A DNA stretch of 9,057 nucleotides from the NCBI GenBank assembly GCA_003647525.1, contig QMMZ01000045.1, positions 1 through 9,057 of the forward strand, given 5' to 3'. A program made the translations under genes and the position numbers. The stretch comes from Deltaproteobacteria bacterium (GTDB lineage Bacteria > Desulfobacterota > Desulfobacteria > Desulfobacterales > ETH-SRB1). The notes below the pieces were generated by a model. The model had not been told where the DNA came from. It saw nothing but the letters and a program-made list of their open reading frames with translations, and made no database searches. Shown here piece by piece: positions 1-9,057 of this stretch (position 1 is the stretch's first letter; each line of letters begins with the position of its first letter).

Positions 1-151
<151 letters not shown>

Positions 152-221
152 TTAACTCAAAGTTCAGGGTTTGATTAATTCACTTTAAACTTTGGGCTAT
201 AAACAATTTTTCATGACTTCA

Positions 222-352
222 TTACCCTGATTGAGCGAGAGTCGAGAATGCCCCAGATCCAAGGCGGAAAGGGTGAAGCCGTAGTAAGCCTACTGCGAAC
301 CCTTGACAACGAAAGAGATGGGGTATCATCGGCTTTCGCTCAATTAGGGTTA
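222..352. repeat. 131-bp palindromic (MITE/REP-like) element between rpsG and tuf
   Basis: The two ends form an inverted repeat: 222-245 against 329-352 gives 20 Watson-Crick pairs, three G-T pairs and one mismatch out of 24. Inside it the pairing continues: 248-255 with 319-326 (7 pairs plus one G-T), 269-274 with 299-304 (6 of 6), and 281-284 with 290-293 around a 5-base loop. The whole element can therefore fold as one long, interrupted hairpin. All G-T pairs lie so that a plus-strand RNA would tolerate them, while the operon's own (minus-strand) RNA would have A-C mismatches there. The right end overlaps the TAA stop of rpsG (350-352). No transposase or convincing coding frame lies inside, and I see no clear target-site duplication. 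It looks like a small non-autonomous dispersed repeat, but copy number cannot be judged from this window. A structured RNA or mRNA-stability element is the alternative. Confidence 0.72.
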
Positions 353-820
353 CCAGCGATAATGTGCGAATGCTTTGTTCGCATCAGCCATTTTATGCGT
401 ATCTTCCCTTTTCTTGGCGGAAGCGCCTCTGTTATTAGCGGCATCTAATAACTCTCCGGCCAATTTTCTATCCATACTCTTTTCAGGTCTTTTGCGTGCA
501 AAACCTATAATCCATCTAATACCTAAAGCCGTTCGACGGGATGGTCTAATTTCTGTAGGAACCTGATAAGTTGAGCCACCTACACGTCGCGACTTAACTT
601 CAATTAACGGCCGAACATTATCAATTGCCTTTTCAAAAATCTTGACTGGAGGTTCATTTGTCTTTTTTTCAATGATATCAAATGCATCGTATAACATTCT
701 CTCAGCTATGCTCTTTTTTCCATCCCGCATCATAGATTTTATGAATTTTGATATGAGCTTATTGCTATACTTGGAATCAGGTATAGTTATTCTCTCAGGA
801 ACTTCTCTTCTTCTTGGCAT
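350..820 (-). CDS. rpsG: 30S ribosomal protein S7
   Basis: S7 binds the 3' major domain of 16S rRNA, starts assembly of the 30S head and lies near the E-site tRNA. The 156-residue product has the usual bacterial length and features: the N-terminal [10 protein letters not shown], the long beta-hairpin with VGGSTYQVP at about residues 80-88, the RPSRR motif near 92-96, and the C-terminal [14 protein letters not shown]. The ATG at 820-818 matches the family start and has a GGTGAAG ribosome binding site just upstream. It follows rpsL after only 20 bp, so the two are almost certainly co-transcribed. In E. coli S7 represses its operon through a site of roughly 100 nt between rpsL and rpsG; a 20-bp gap leaves no room for such a site here, so feedback control must differ or use another position. 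The TAA stop lies inside the right arm of the neighbouring palindromic repeat, but the protein itself ends normally. Confidence 0.99.
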   Translation of the reverse strand: MPRRREVPERITIPDSKYSNKLISKFIKSMMRDGKKSIAERMLYDAFDIIEKKTNEPPVKIFEKAIDNVRPLIEVKSRRVGGSTYQVPTEIRPSRRTALGIRWIIGFARKRPEKSMDRKLAGELLDAANNRGASAKKREDTHKMADANKAFAHYRW

Positions 821-840
821 ATCTTCACCATCATATTAAA

Positions 841-1212
841 CTATTTAGGCTTCTTCGCACCGTATTTTGATCTTCCCTGCTTACGGTCCTCGACCCCCAG
901 TGTATCAAGAATACCCCTTACAATATGATACCTTACACCGGGCAAATCCTTTACACGACCTCCGCGAACCAAAACTACCGAATGTTCCTGAAGATTATGT
1001 CCAATGCCGGGGATATAAGCTGTAACCTCTGCCCCTGTGGTCAGCCTGACCCTTGCAACTTTACGCAAAGCAGAATTGGGCTTTTTGGGTGTTGAAGTAT
1101 ATACGCGTGTACACACTCCCCTCTTTTGTGGAGCTCCCTTTAGAGCCGGAGTATTGGTCTTCTTTTTAATTCGCTTTCTGCCTTTTCTAACTAACTGGTT
1201 AATGGTCGGCAT
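841..1212 (-). CDS. rpsL: 30S ribosomal protein S12
   Basis: S12 sits at the 30S decoding centre and controls translational accuracy. The 123-residue protein starts [12 protein letters not shown] and holds the two conserved loops that form the streptomycin-response region: [11 protein letters not shown], with lysine 43, and [12 protein letters not shown], with lysine 88 (numbers include Met1). Both lysines have the streptomycin-sensitive identity. Asp89 is the residue that RimO methylthiolates in other bacteria. The ATG at 1212-1210 has a strong AAGGGGAG ribosome binding site, and the frame ends with TAG at 843-841. It is the first gene of a small unit with rpsG and probably tuf. It lies 347 bp downstream of rpoC and has its own consensus-like promoter at 1281-1309, so it can be expressed apart from rpoBC. 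The basic, lysine-rich tail ([10 protein letters not shown]) is typical. Confidence 0.99.
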   Translation of the reverse strand: MPTINQLVRKGRKRIKKKTNTPALKGAPQKRGVCTRVYTSTPKKPNSALRKVARVRLTTGAEVTAYIPGIGHNLQEHSVVLVRGGRVKDLPGVRYHIVRGILDTLGVEDRKQGRSKYGAKKPK

Positions 1213-1280
1213 ATTCTCCCCTTAAAGGCCTCTATAATATAGTATCCGCAAACGCATTTCGCATGTTGATAAAAAGAATT

Positions 1281-1309
1281 TTTTTATCCGTATAGAACAA
1301 TATTGTCAA
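1281..1309 (-). promoter_or_regulatory. Sigma-70-type promoter for rpsL-rpsG(-tuf)
   Basis: On the minus strand a perfect -35 hexamer TTGACA (1309-1304) is followed by exactly 17 bases and the -10-like hexamer TAAAAA (1286-1281), which matches 4 of 6 consensus positions. Transcription would start near 1274-1276 and leave a leader of about 60 nt before the rpsL ATG. The surroundings are AT-rich. Placement between the rpoC-side repeat and rpsL makes sense for a separate str-type operon promoter. The -35 is strong evidence; the -10 is weaker. Confidence 0.7.
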
Positions 1310-1330
1310 GCTTTTTATGTAAAAAATTTT

Positions 1331-1560
1331 AGAGCCTGTCTGTAACTTATCTCCTTAGCGAAAAAGTGCGACCTATGCGGTTAGCGGTTAGCCATTAGCA
1401 GTTAGCTTTTGGATAAAATGGGCTTTCTCCCATACTTTAAGTTCTCTAAAATCTCTCATTTCCACCCATTTTCAATGCTAACGGCTAACCGCGCAGGTTG
1501 CAAATTTGAGGAGAATAGCAAGTCTATTTAACGAAAATCTGCGGAAATCAGGCAGGCCTT
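1331..1560. repeat. Long imperfect palindromic repeat between rpoC and rpsL
   Basis: This element, about 230 bp, fills most of the 347-bp gap between rpoC and rpsL. The best arms are 1367-1392 and 1477-1502: 22 Watson-Crick pairs, two G-T pairs and two mismatches in 26. Further out, TCTCCT (1350-1355) pairs perfectly with AGGAGA (1509-1514). At the edges GCCTGTCTG (1334-1342) pairs with CAGGCAGGC (1549-1557), 8 of 9 plus a G-T. Inside the loop AAAATGGG (1415-1422) pairs with CCCATTTT (1465-1472). The left inner arm also contains four tandem TTAGCNN units (1381-1408). The right edge touches the rpoC stop codon (1562-1560). No open frame of interest is present. It resembles a non-autonomous dispersed repeat; its exact ends are uncertain. 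Confidence 0.65.
1381..1408. repeat. Four tandem 7-bp TTAGCNN units
   Basis: The units are TTAGCGG, TTAGCCA, TTAGCAG and TTAGCTT, in register with no gap. Two inverted copies (GCTAACG, GCTAACC) stand at 1477-1490 in the opposite arm of the surrounding palindrome, so the short repeat is part of that element rather than an independent microsatellite. Confidence 0.75.
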
Positions 1561-4500
1561 TAAGTCGGAATAACTTCGGCATCACTGTATAAAGGCAACC
1601 CGGTACCTGCGGGAATAAGTCTACCCATAATAACATTTTCTTTAAGCCCCAAAAGATAATCCTCTCTCCCTGCAATGCTCGCATCTGTGAGGACTTTTGT
1701 TGTCTCTTGAAACGAAGCGGCGGAGATAAAACTTTCGGTACTGAGAGAAGCCCTGGTAATTCCCAAAATAAGCGATTCCGCCACAGCAGGTTCCCCACCT
1801 TTCTCAATCACCTCCTTGTTAGCATCCTCAAATCTTACTTTATCTACCTGCTCCTCATAAATAAATTCAGTGTCACCGGTTTCAATGATCTTAACACGCC
1901 TCATCATCTGCCTTACGATTACCTCAATATGCTTGTCATTTATCCTCACGCCTTGCAAACGGTATACTTCCTGAACTTCATCAACTATATAGCGAGCTAA
2001 TGCAATATCTCCCTTGATATTCAATATATCCTGAGGTATCGCTGAACCACTAATCATAGGTTCGCCTGCCCTTACATAATCTCCTTCATAAACATTTATA
2101 TGCTTACCCTGTGGAATCAGATATTCCTTCTTTTCACCAATATCAACAGGTGTAACCGTTATTTTCTGCTTACCTTTTTTTGTTGCCTTAGAAATTGAAA
2201 CATATCCATCTATTTCACTCAACACAGCTATTTCTTTGGGCTTGCGAACCTCAAAAAGCTCAGCAACTCTTGGAAGACCGCCGGTAATATCCTTGGTCTT
2301 GGTAGTTGCACGCGGAAGCTTTGCAATAACGCCGCCGGCATGGACATGATCACCTTCTTCAACAAGCAGAATAGCTCCCAATGGAAGCATGTATCGCGCC
2401 ATCCCCTTTGAGCCTGGAAGTCTATCTGTTTTTCCATGTTTGTCTTTTATAGAAATTCTTGGACGTTCATCAATACTCTTTGATTCAATTATAGTGCGAC
2501 TTGACTTTCCAGTTGCGGAATCAACCTTCTCCTGCATTGTTTTGCCGGATATGATATCTCCGAATTTTACGATTCCATCAATCTCTGTAATAATTGGTGT
2601 TGTAAATGGATCCCACGTTGCTAAAAGATCTCCAGTTTTAACTTTTTGACCCTCTTTAACTTCAATGTGAGCGCCATAGATAACGGGAAACCGTTCTCTC
2701 TCTCGTCCAGCTTCACCAATAATGGCTAATTCACCGCCACGCCGGTTCATAACAATAAATTCTTTATCAGCATTTTCTACTATATTCAGATCAATAAAAC
2801 TTACAGTCCCATATACTCGAGCTCTGATATCAGCCTGTTCAACTCTCCGGCTTGCTGTTCCACCGATATGAAATGTACGCATTGTAAGCTGAGTTCCAGG
2901 TTCACCAATAGATTGAGCGGCTAAAATGCCAACGGCCTGGCCTATTTCAACCATTGCGCCATGTGAAAGATCGCGGCCATAGCATCTGGCACAAACACCA
3001 CGTTTTGTCTTGCATGTAAGAACGGATCTGATTTTGACGATAGTCACACCCGCTTCTTCAATCTTTTCTACAGCCGCCTCATCTATATCTCCTCCAGCTT
3101 TTACAAGCATTTCATCTGTGAAGGGATCAAGTATATCTTCCGATGCAACACGTCCTAAAATACGCTCTCCCAAACGCTGGATAATCTCTCCGCCTTCCAC
3201 AAGAGATTCAACCTCAACGCCCATCATTGTTCCACAATCCATTTCCATAATCACACAGTCCTGAGCAACATCAGCAAGACGCCGGGTAAGATATCCTGAA
3301 TTCGCTGTCTTTAATGCAGTGTCAGCAAGGCCTTTTCTCGCACCATGGGTCGAAATAAAATATTGAAGTACTGAAAGACCCTCTCTGAAATTAGCAGTTA
3401 TTGGAGTTTCTATGATTTCTCCTGATGGCTTTGCCATAAGACCACGCATACCCGCAAGCTGGCGCATCTGATCTTTGCTACCCCTGGCGCCCGAATCCGC
3501 CATCATATAAATTGGATTAAAACTTTCTCTTAAAACAGGCTTATTTTTCTCGTCAAGAACAGGTTTGCCTTCTTTATTAACTACTGGAACCATTTTCATG
3601 GCTTCCATCATCTCATCAGCAACATCGTCAGTCGCTTTTGCCCATATATCAACGACTTTATTATATTTTTCACCTTGAGTAATAAGGCCCTCGATATATT
3701 GTCTGCTTATCTCAGCAACCTGTTTTTCAGCCCTCTTCAGAATTTCCAATTTTGCAGAAGGAGTTATCATGGCATCAATTGAAATAGATAAGCCTCCTTC
3801 TGTTGAATATTTGTAGCCGATATCCTTCAATCTGTCGGAAAGTATGACAGTAGCTTTTGGCCCTAGATGCCTGTAAGCATAATCAACAAATTCACGTAGA
3901 GCTTTTTTATCCATTACTTTGTTGAGCGAATCAAAAGGTATCTCAGGCTGCTTTTCTATAATTTCAAAAATATGATACGCGTCATCAGAATAAATTATAT
4001 TGCTGATCTCCCCCTGTTTAAGAGAAAATACTGTATTAACATCTTCATCTTTTGCCTGATATATCCTCTTGAACTCATCCTTTCTAAGCAAACCAAGAAC
4101 ACCTTCATTCTTTTTGTCGAGGCTCTGTGAATATTGACGTACCATGTCAACAAAGCTTGCGCCTTTTTGCAGCTTATCATAAACAGCTTGAGCCTCTTCT
4201 TCTGAAGGAACCATGATCTGGCGCATTAACACGATGTTATCCTTAGGAATGATTTCCCAAAGCAGAATGCGTCCAACGGTCGTGTCAAATCTCTTTTTAT
4301 TAATACGGACAGTAATTTTAGCATGGAGATCAACTGCATCTGCATTGTACGCAGAACGGACTTCTTCCGGGCCGGCAAATTTTTTTCCTTCCCCTCTGGC
4401 TTTTTTAATCTCTCTTGTCATATAATATATACCAAGGACTATATCCTGGCTAGGTACAATAATTGGACTCTCATTTGCATGGGAAAGGATATTATTGCTT

Positions 4501-5957
4501 GACAGCATTAATACCCGGGCCTCGATTTGAGATTCCACGGAAAGCGGAATATGCACCGCCATCTGATCACCGTCAAAGTCGGCATTAAATGCCGAACATA
4601 CGAGCGGATGCAGTTGAATGGCTTTGCCTTCAATAAGAATCGGCTCAAATGCCTGAATACCTAAACGATGGAGAGTAGGAGCACGGTTTAACATTACCGG
4701 ATACTCTTTTACCACTTCATCCAGCGCATCCCAGACATCCGGGGTCCCTTTTTCCACCATCTTCTTGGCGCTTTTTACTGTAGAAACGAGCCCTTTCTGC
4801 TCAAGACGATAATAAACAAAAGGCTTGAACAATTCCAGAGCCATTTTCTTTGGCAAACCGCACTGGTGGAGTCTGAGATTCGGTCCAACTGTAATAACGG
4901 TACGACCGGAATAATCCACTCTTTTACCAAGAAGATTTTGGCGAAAACGTCCCTGCTTGCCCTTCAATGTATCACTTAACGATTTTAAAGGTCTCTTGTT
5001 GGTCCCGGTAATAACTCTGCCATGCCGGCCGTTATCAAAAAGAACGTCAACTGATTCCTGCAACATTCTTTTTTCATTACGAACAATAATATCAGGTGCG
5101 TTTAAGTCGATAAGACGTTTTAACCGGTTATTACGGTTAATTACTCTACGATAGAGATCGTTTAGATCGGATGTGGCGAACCGGCCACCTTCCAGAGGAA
5201 CCAATGGGCGCAAATCAGGGGGAAGAACAGGAATAACATCCATAATCATCCAAACCGGATTTAATCCGCTACGTCTGAAAGCATCGACTATCTTTAGTCG
5301 TTTAGATAGTTTTTGACGCTTTGCAACTGAGCCTGTTGAACTAATATCCTCTCTAAGTTCTTTGTATAAAGTATCAAGATCAATGCTCTCAAGTAATTTC
5401 TTAACTGCTTCGGCTCCTATCCCGGCTTCAAACTTTTCACCATATACTTCGCGCGCCTCGTAATATTTATCATCTGATAGAAGCTGACCTCGGCTAAGAT
5501 CGGTATCCTTGGGATCAATTACAATATAACTGTCAAAATATAATACTTTTTCAATATTTTTTAGAGTCATATCAAGCAAATTGCCAATCTTGCTTGGAAG
5601 GCTTTTCAAAAACCATATATGGGCGCAAGGTGTAGCGAGTTGTATATGCGCCATCCTTTCCCTTCTGACCTTTGACTGAATAACCTCAACCCCGCATTTT
5701 TCACAAATAACTCCCCTGTGCTTCATACGCTTGTACTTACCACAATTGCACTCATAGTCCTTTGTCGGACCAAAAATTTTGGCGCAAAAAAGTCCATCGC
5801 GTTCTGGTTTGAAGGTTCGATAGTTGATTGTCTCCGGCTTTTTAATCTCCCCATGCGACCACTTTAGAATCTGCTCAGGTGATGCCAATCCAATCTTTAC
5901 ACCATTATAATACCTTGGATCCATAGGCTTGGCGAAGAAATCATATAGAGTTTCCAT
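1560..5957 (-). CDS. rpoC: DNA-directed RNA polymerase subunit beta', with a parvulin-like insertion
   Basis: Beta' forms the catalytic half and clamp of the RNA polymerase core. The 1465-residue frame is complete. Visible in order: N-terminal zinc site (Cys70, 72, 85, 88), the [14 protein letters not shown] switch region (339-352), the Mg-binding NADFDGD loop (458-464, Asp460/462/464 as in E. coli), the pore domain, an extra segment at 574-672, the rim-helix region (about 680-730), ADSGARGS (820-827), the bridge-helix region near 863-898, the second zinc site (Cys908, 982, 989, 992), the trigger-loop start MRTFHIGG (1026-1033), an SI3-type insertion (about 1037-1224) and the C-terminal omega-binding region near 1430-1452. 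After the extra segment, numbering runs 94 ahead of E. coli, which measures the net insertion. The protein stops soon after AGTG, without the long E. coli tail. The ATG at 5957-5955 has a GGAAGGGAG ribosome binding site and follows rpoB by 27 bp. Confidence 0.99.
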   Translation of the reverse strand: METLYDFFAKPMDPRYYNGVKIGLASPEQILKWSHGEIKKPETINYRTFKPERDGLFCAKIFGPTKDYECNCGKYKRMKHRGVICEKCGVEVIQSKVRRERMAHIQLATPCAHIWFLKSLPSKIGNLLDMTLKNIEKVLYFDSYIVIDPKDTDLSRGQLLSDDKYYEAREVYGEKFEAGIGAEAVKKLLESIDLDTLYKELREDISSTGSVAKRQKLSKRLKIVDAFRRSGLNPVWMIMDVIPVLPPDLRPLVPLEGGRFATSDLNDLYRRVINRNNRLKRLIDLNAPDIIVRNEKRMLQESVDVLFDNGRHGRVITGTNKRPLKSLSDTLKGKQGRFRQNLLGKRVDYSGRTVITVGPNLRLHQCGLPKKMALELFKPFVYYRLEQKGLVSTVKSAKKMVEKGTPDVWDALDEVVKEYPVMLNRAPTLHRLGIQAFEPILIEGKAIQLHPLVCSAFNADFDGDQMAVHIPLSVESQIEARVLMLSSNNILSHANESPIIVPSQDIVLGIYYMTREIKKARGEGKKFAGPEEVRSAYNADAVDLHAKITVRINKKRFDTTVGRILLWEIIPKDNIVLMRQIMVPSEEEAQAVYDKLQKGASFVDMVRQYSQSLDKKNEGVLGLLRKDEFKRIYQAKDEDVNTVFSLKQGEISNIIYSDDAYHIFEIIEKQPEIPFDSLNKVMDKKALREFVDYAYRHLGPKATVILSDRLKDIGYKYSTEGGLSISIDAMITPSAKLEILKRAEKQVAEISRQYIEGLITQGEKYNKVVDIWAKATDDVADEMMEAMKMVPVVNKEGKPVLDEKNKPVLRESFNPIYMMADSGARGSKDQMRQLAGMRGLMAKPSGEIIETPITANFREGLSVLQYFISTHGARKGLADTALKTANSGYLTRRLADVAQDCVIMEMDCGTMMGVEVESLVEGGEIIQRLGERILGRVASEDILDPFTDEMLVKAGGDIDEAAVEKIEEAGVTIVKIRSVLTCKTKRGVCARCYGRDLSHGAMVEIGQAVGILAAQSIGEPGTQLTMRTFHIGGTASRRVEQADIRARVYGTVSFIDLNIVENADKEFIVMNRRGGELAIIGEAGRERERFPVIYGAHIEVKEGQKVKTGDLLATWDPFTTPIITEIDGIVKFGDIISGKTMQEKVDSATGKSSRTIIESKSIDERPRISIKDKHGKTDRLPGSKGMARYMLPLGAILLVEEGDHVHAGGVIAKLPRATTKTKDITGGLPRVAELFEVRKPKEIAVLSEIDGYVSISKATKKGKQKITVTPVDIGEKKEYLIPQGKHINVYEGDYVRAGEPMISGSAIPQDILNIKGDIALARYIVDEVQEVYRLQGVRINDKHIEVIVRQMMRRVKIIETGDTEFIYEEQVDKVRFEDANKEVIEKGGEPAVAESLILGITRASLSTESFISAASFQETTKVLTDASIAGREDYLLGLKENVIMGRLIPAGTGLPLYSDAEVIPT
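3942..4238 (-). other. Parvulin (PpiC/SurA-type) domain-like insertion inside RpoC, residues 574-672
   Basis: Between the conserved beta' blocks [13 protein letters not shown] (561-573) and [17 protein letters not shown] (683-699), where E. coli has only a few linking residues, lie about 98 extra residues. They follow the parvulin rotamase pattern: a first strand RQIMV (579-583), then [18 protein letters not shown] (585-602), the helix ending in QYS (608-610), EGVLGLL (618-624) in place of the usual GGxLG-aromatic strand, FSLKQGEIS (644-652) matching the family's F-x-L-x-x-GE-[VI]-S, and the last strand AYHIFEI (660-666) matching GYHIIKL. The final-strand histidine (662) and Ser610 are kept, but the first-strand histidine is Gln580, so catalysis is doubtful and a binding or chaperone-like role is as likely. 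The frame is uninterrupted. I recognise this from the family pattern only; a profile search or structure prediction would settle it. Confidence 0.78.
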
Positions 5958-5984
5958 TTTACTCCCTTCCGTAATTTCCGATCG

Positions 5985-8900
5985 TTAATTCTTCTCCATA
6001 AGGCTTATATCAAGACCCAAACTCTGCAACTCCTTTGTCAGAACCTTGAAAGACTCAGGTATGCCCGGTTCAAGCACGTTTTGACCTTTTACAATCTTTT
6101 CATACATACGTGTCCTTCCAGCCATATCATCCGACTTTACCGTTATAAACTCTTGCAGAGCATGAGCCGCTCCATAAGCCTCCATAGCCCAAACTTCCAT
6201 CTCCCCAAGACGCTGACCTCCAAACTGAGCCTTTCCTCCGAGAGGTTGCTGGGTTACAAGTGAATAAGGACCAATTGATCGAGCATGTATCTTATCATCA
6301 ACAAGATGATGAAGCTTCAACATATACATTGCACCAACCGTAATTTTTTCTTTGAAAGGCTTTCCTGTACGCCCGTCATATAACGTAGTCTGTGCGGACA
6401 CACTAAGCCCTGCTTCAGACAGAAGAGTTTTGATTTCATCCTCCATGGCTCCATCAAAAACCGGTGTTGCCATGTGAACTCCTTCTCTATAATTATCTGC
6501 AAAATCATAAAGCTCTTTATCACCCATTTTATCGATCATGTCCTGAATTGACGAATCATTGAATATCCGCTTCATCTTGTCTCTCAGATCTTTAAACTTT
6601 TGATCTTCAAGCAAAGTGTTAATCTGATCGCCAAGGCCTTTTGCAGCACAACCCAAATGAATTTCCAGAATTTGCCCAACGTTCATCCTCGAAGGCACAC
6701 CCAAAGGATTAAGAACCATATCAACCGTCGTACCATCTTCAAAATACGGCAGATCTTCCTGCGGAAGAATCCTGGAAACAACGCCCTTATTACCATGACG
6801 CCCTGCCATTTTATCACCAACTGAAAGCTTACGCTTCATGGCCACATAAACCTTGACCATCTTAATTATACCTGGAAGAAGATCATCACCCTTTTCGTAT
6901 CTGCTTATTTGCCGCTCAAACGCTGTTCTGCAACGCTCACGTTGTTCCCTGTATTGTCCAAGGATATCATGCACCTTTTCAGTCACTCCGGAATCACTCA
7001 GAACAATTCCTTCAAGGTGAGCCACGGGAATCCCGGCAAGGATATTTGAATCAATTTTGCTGTCCTTTACAATCAATACTTTCTTGCCTTTTTTCAAGAG
7101 TGATTTGCATTTTTTGCCGACAAGCAACTTCTCTAATTGTTCACGAACAATATCTTCAATTACAAAAAGCTCATCATCCCTATCCTTTTTAAGTGCAGCC
7201 ATCTCCTCATTTTCAATCAAACGCGCACGATCATCCTTTTCAACACCCCGCCTGGAAAATACTTTTGCATCTATTACAATACCTTCGACACCTGGTGGTA
7301 CTCTCAAGGAGGTATCTTTTACATCTGCTGCTTTTTCTCCAAAAATGGCTCGCAAAAGCTTTTCTTCAGGAGAAAACTGAGTCTCACCCTTTGGGGTAAT
7401 TTTCCCTACCAGTATGTCCCCGGGGCCAACTTCAGCGCCAAGCCTGATGATTCCACTTTCATCCAGATTTCTTAAAGCTTCTTCTCCAACGTTAGGTATA
7501 TCCCGTGTGATATCCTCTTTCCCAAGCTTAGTATCTCTAGCTACAACTTCAAATTCTTCAATGTGAATGGATGTATATATCCCATCCCTGACAAGCCCTT
7601 CGCTTACGAGGATTGAATCCTCAAAGTTATAACCACCCCAGGGCATAAAAGCCACAGTTACATTCCTCCCGACAGCAAGTTCTCCTTTATCTGTAGCAGG
7701 GCCGTCCGCAATTATATCGCCGGCCTTAACTTTCTGGCCTTTCACCACAATAGGACGGTGATTAAAGCATGTATTTTGATTTGAACGTATAAATTTTGAA
7801 AGCTTGTAAATCGTGACATTCTTTTCAACATGCTGGCCATTGCCTTCATCCATCATATTATCCGGATCATGCCGCAACACTATACGTAAAGCATCAACAT
7901 CAACAACAGAACCATCCCTCTTTGCAACTATTGTAACACCTGAATCTTTTGCAACTACTCTCTCAATACCAGTACCTACTAAAGGAGCCTCATTTACTAA
8001 CAGAGGAACCGCCTGGCGCTGCATATTTGATCCCATCAACGCTCTATTAGCGTCATCATTTTCTAAAAATGGTATAAGAGAAGCTGAAATACTTACTAAC
8101 TGGTTAGGAGAAACATCCATAAGTTCGATATCTTCCTTTTGAACCATCATAAACTCACCCGCCACCCGTGATGTTACAAGGGGATTGACATATTCCCCTT
8201 TACTATCGACAGGCGCATTAGCCTGAGCAATAGGATGTTCCCTCTCTTCAAAAGCGCTAAGAAACCTAATCTCATCAGTAATAGTTGCATTCTTGATAAC
8301 GCTGTACGGTGTCTCAATAAATCCAAATTCATTAACTCGCGCATAGGTGCTGAGTGAAACAATAAGGCCAATATTAGGCCCTTCCGGAGTTTCAATAGGA
8401 CATATACGGCCGTAATGTGATGGATGAACATCCCTAACCTCAAAACCTGCTCTTTCGCGGGTAAGTCCACCCGGTCCAAGAGCGCTGAGTCGTCGTTTAT
8501 GTGTTGTTTCTGAAAGAGGATTGGATTGGTCCATAAACTGGCTTAACTGACTGGTACCAAAAAATTCTTTAACAACAGCGGAAACCGGTTTTGGATTGAC
8601 CAGGTCATGAGGCATAAGGGCATCAACCTCCTGCAAGCTCATCCGCTCCTTAATGGAGCGCTCCATGCGAACAAGTCCAATTCGATACTGATTCTCGAGG
8701 AGCTCACCCACAGCACGCACCCTTCTATTCCCGAGATGATCGATGTCATCAACAGCTCCTTGTGTCTCTTTAAGTTTTACAAGGGTTTTTGCTGTTAAAA
8801 GTATATCCTCTTTTCTGAGAACATTTAAATCAATCGGAACGTCAATCCCAAGTCGCAAGTTAATTTTCAAACGCCCCACTTTAGAAAGGTCATAATATGT

Positions 8901-9057
8901 TGATTTGAAAAACAGGTTGTCAACAAAATCCTGGGCGACCTCAGGTGTAGCGGGATTCCCAGGCCTGAGTCTTTTGTAAATTTCAATGAGTGCTTCTTCT
9001 TTTGTTTCAACCTTGTCCAGTAAAAGTGTCTTGCGAATAGAATCGCTGCTGGATATA
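5985..9057 (-). CDS. rpoB: DNA-directed RNA polymerase subunit beta (5' end outside window)
   Basis: Beta pairs with beta' to form the active-site cleft of RNA polymerase. The frame is open to the right edge: codons upstream of the GTG at 8879 read ...YYDLSK and join [11 protein letters not shown], a conserved internal block, so 8879 is not the true start. About 1023 C-terminal residues are visible of a protein that should exceed 1300. The rifampicin region (about 8450-8550) contains [32 protein letters not shown], with the sensitive-type Asp, His and Ser (E. coli D516, H526, S531). Later come [10 protein letters not shown] near 7620-7650, the catalytic-lysine motif [12 protein letters not shown] (about 6783-6818; E. 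coli K1065 and K1073), and the C-terminal [13 protein letters not shown] and [15 protein letters not shown]. The segment between NFED and the lysine motif is about 18 residues longer than in E. coli and includes an SI2-like charged region. It ends in TAA at 5987-5985, 27 bp before rpoC, consistent with one transcript. Confidence 0.99.
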   Translation of the reverse strand, partial: ISSSDSIRKTLLLDKVETKEEALIEIYKRLRPGNPATPEVAQDFVDNLFFKSTYYDLSKVGRLKINLRLGIDVPIDLNVLRKEDILLTAKTLVKLKETQGAVDDIDHLGNRRVRAVGELLENQYRIGLVRMERSIKERMSLQEVDALMPHDLVNPKPVSAVVKEFFGTSQLSQFMDQSNPLSETTHKRRLSALGPGGLTRERAGFEVRDVHPSHYGRICPIETPEGPNIGLIVSLSTYARVNEFGFIETPYSVIKNATITDEIRFLSAFEEREHPIAQANAPVDSKGEYVNPLVTSRVAGEFMMVQKEDIELMDVSPNQLVSISASLIPFLENDDANRALMGSNMQRQAVPLLVNEAPLVGTGIERVVAKDSGVTIVAKRDGSVVDVDALRIVLRHDPDNMMDEGNGQHVEKNVTIYKLSKFIRSNQNTCFNHRPIVVKGQKVKAGDIIADGPATDKGELAVGRNVTVAFMPWGGYNFEDSILVSEGLVRDGIYTSIHIEEFEVVARDTKLGKEDITRDIPNVGEEALRNLDESGIIRLGAEVGPGDILVGKITPKGETQFSPEEKLLRAIFGEKAADVKDTSLRVPPGVEGIVIDAKVFSRRGVEKDDRARLIENEEMAALKKDRDDELFVIEDIVREQLEKLLVGKKCKSLLKKGKKVLIVKDSKIDSNILAGIPVAHLEGIVLSDSGVTEKVHDILGQYREQRERCRTAFERQISRYEKGDDLLPGIIKMVKVYVAMKRKLSVGDKMAGRHGNKGVVSRILPQEDLPYFEDGTTVDMVLNPLGVPSRMNVGQILEIHLGCAAKGLGDQINTLLEDQKFKDLRDKMKRIFNDSSIQDMIDKMGDKELYDFADNYREGVHMATPVFDGAMEDEIKTLLSEAGLSVSAQTTLYDGRTGKPFKEKITVGAMYMLKLHHLVDDKIHARSIGPYSLVTQQPLGGKAQFGGQRLGEMEVWAMEAYGAAHALQEFITVKSDDMAGRTRMYEKIVKGQNVLEPGIPESFKVLTKELQSLGLDISLMEKN

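Noticed and set aside
158..194. Inverted repeat CAAAGTT (158-164) / AACTTTG (188-194) upstream of tuf
   Set aside because: Seven AT-rich pairs around a 23-base loop, with no T-run; too weak to call an operator or terminator.
178..206. TTGTTT as the -35 of a separate tuf promoter
   Set aside because: No acceptable -10 hexamer is found at 16-19 bases spacing.
248..448. 66-codon plus-strand open frame starting inside the palindromic element
   Set aside because: It runs antisense into rpsG, has no ribosome binding site I can see and no family resemblance; it is a chance frame.
1234..1241. TATATT/TATTAT as a second -10 box close to rpsL
   Set aside because: No TTG-type -35 lies at 15-19 bases upstream, while the site at 1281-1309 has a perfect -35 at the right spacing.
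1321..1330. T-run on the minus strand as a simple intrinsic terminator after rpoC
   Set aside because: No compact GC-rich stem lies directly before it; the only stem is the distant outer arm of the large repeat.
1560..1610. Premature truncation of RpoC by the adjacent repeat
   Set aside because: The short C-terminus after AGTG fits what I expect for deltaproteobacterial beta', and all core motifs are present, so there is no sign of lost function.
1478..1807. 109-codon minus-strand frame overlapping the 3' end of rpoC
   Set aside because: It is a shifted-frame shadow of rpoC that continues into the repeat; no recognisable protein.
7057..7475. Overlapping plus-strand open frames of 68-112 codons opposite rpoB
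   Set aside because: They are antisense to a clearly conserved, intact part of rpoB and read as low-complexity Ser/Phe-rich sequence.
8877..8879. GTG at 8879 as the start of rpoB
   Set aside because: It encodes the Val of the conserved SKVGRLK block; the upstream codons to the window edge continue RpoB without a stop.

Overview
The window holds part of the transcription/translation housekeeping cluster of a bacterium, with every gene on the minus strand. Read in the direction of transcription (right to left) the order is rpoB (5' end outside the window), rpoC, rpsL, rpsG and tuf (3' end outside the window). The proteins are intact and all expected active-site residues of the polymerase are visible. 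The EF-Tu N-terminus, the 156-residue S7, the short RpoC C-terminus and the presence of E. coli-like insertions in beta (SI2) and beta' (SI3) suggest a sulfate-reducer-type deltaproteobacterium (Desulfobacterota, perhaps Desulfobacterales). That placement is an inference from sequence style only.

Layout: 1-133 start of tuf; 134-349 gap between rpsG and tuf, mostly filled by a 131-bp palindromic repeat (222-352) whose edge coincides with the rpsG stop codon; 350-820 rpsG; 841-1212 rpsL; 1213-1559 gap with a good sigma-70 promoter for rpsL (1281-1309) and a second, unrelated palindromic repeat (about 1331-1560) that begins right after the rpoC stop; 1560-5957 rpoC; 5985-9057 rpoB.

Function: rpoB and rpoC give the two large subunits of the RNA polymerase core and lie 27 bp apart, as in a normal co-transcribed pair. 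rpsL and rpsG encode 30S proteins S12 and S7, and tuf encodes the tRNA-delivering GTPase EF-Tu. The usual fusA (EF-G) between rpsG and tuf is absent; the repeat sits in its place.

Most notable point: RpoC carries an insertion of about 98 residues (574-672) in the pore/secondary-channel domain. Its sequence reads like a parvulin (PpiC/SurA-type rotamase) domain, with one of the usual active-site histidines replaced. A prolyl-isomerase fold built into the beta' subunit near the nucleotide-entry channel would be an unusual architecture. I cannot tell from sequence alone whether it has been described before.
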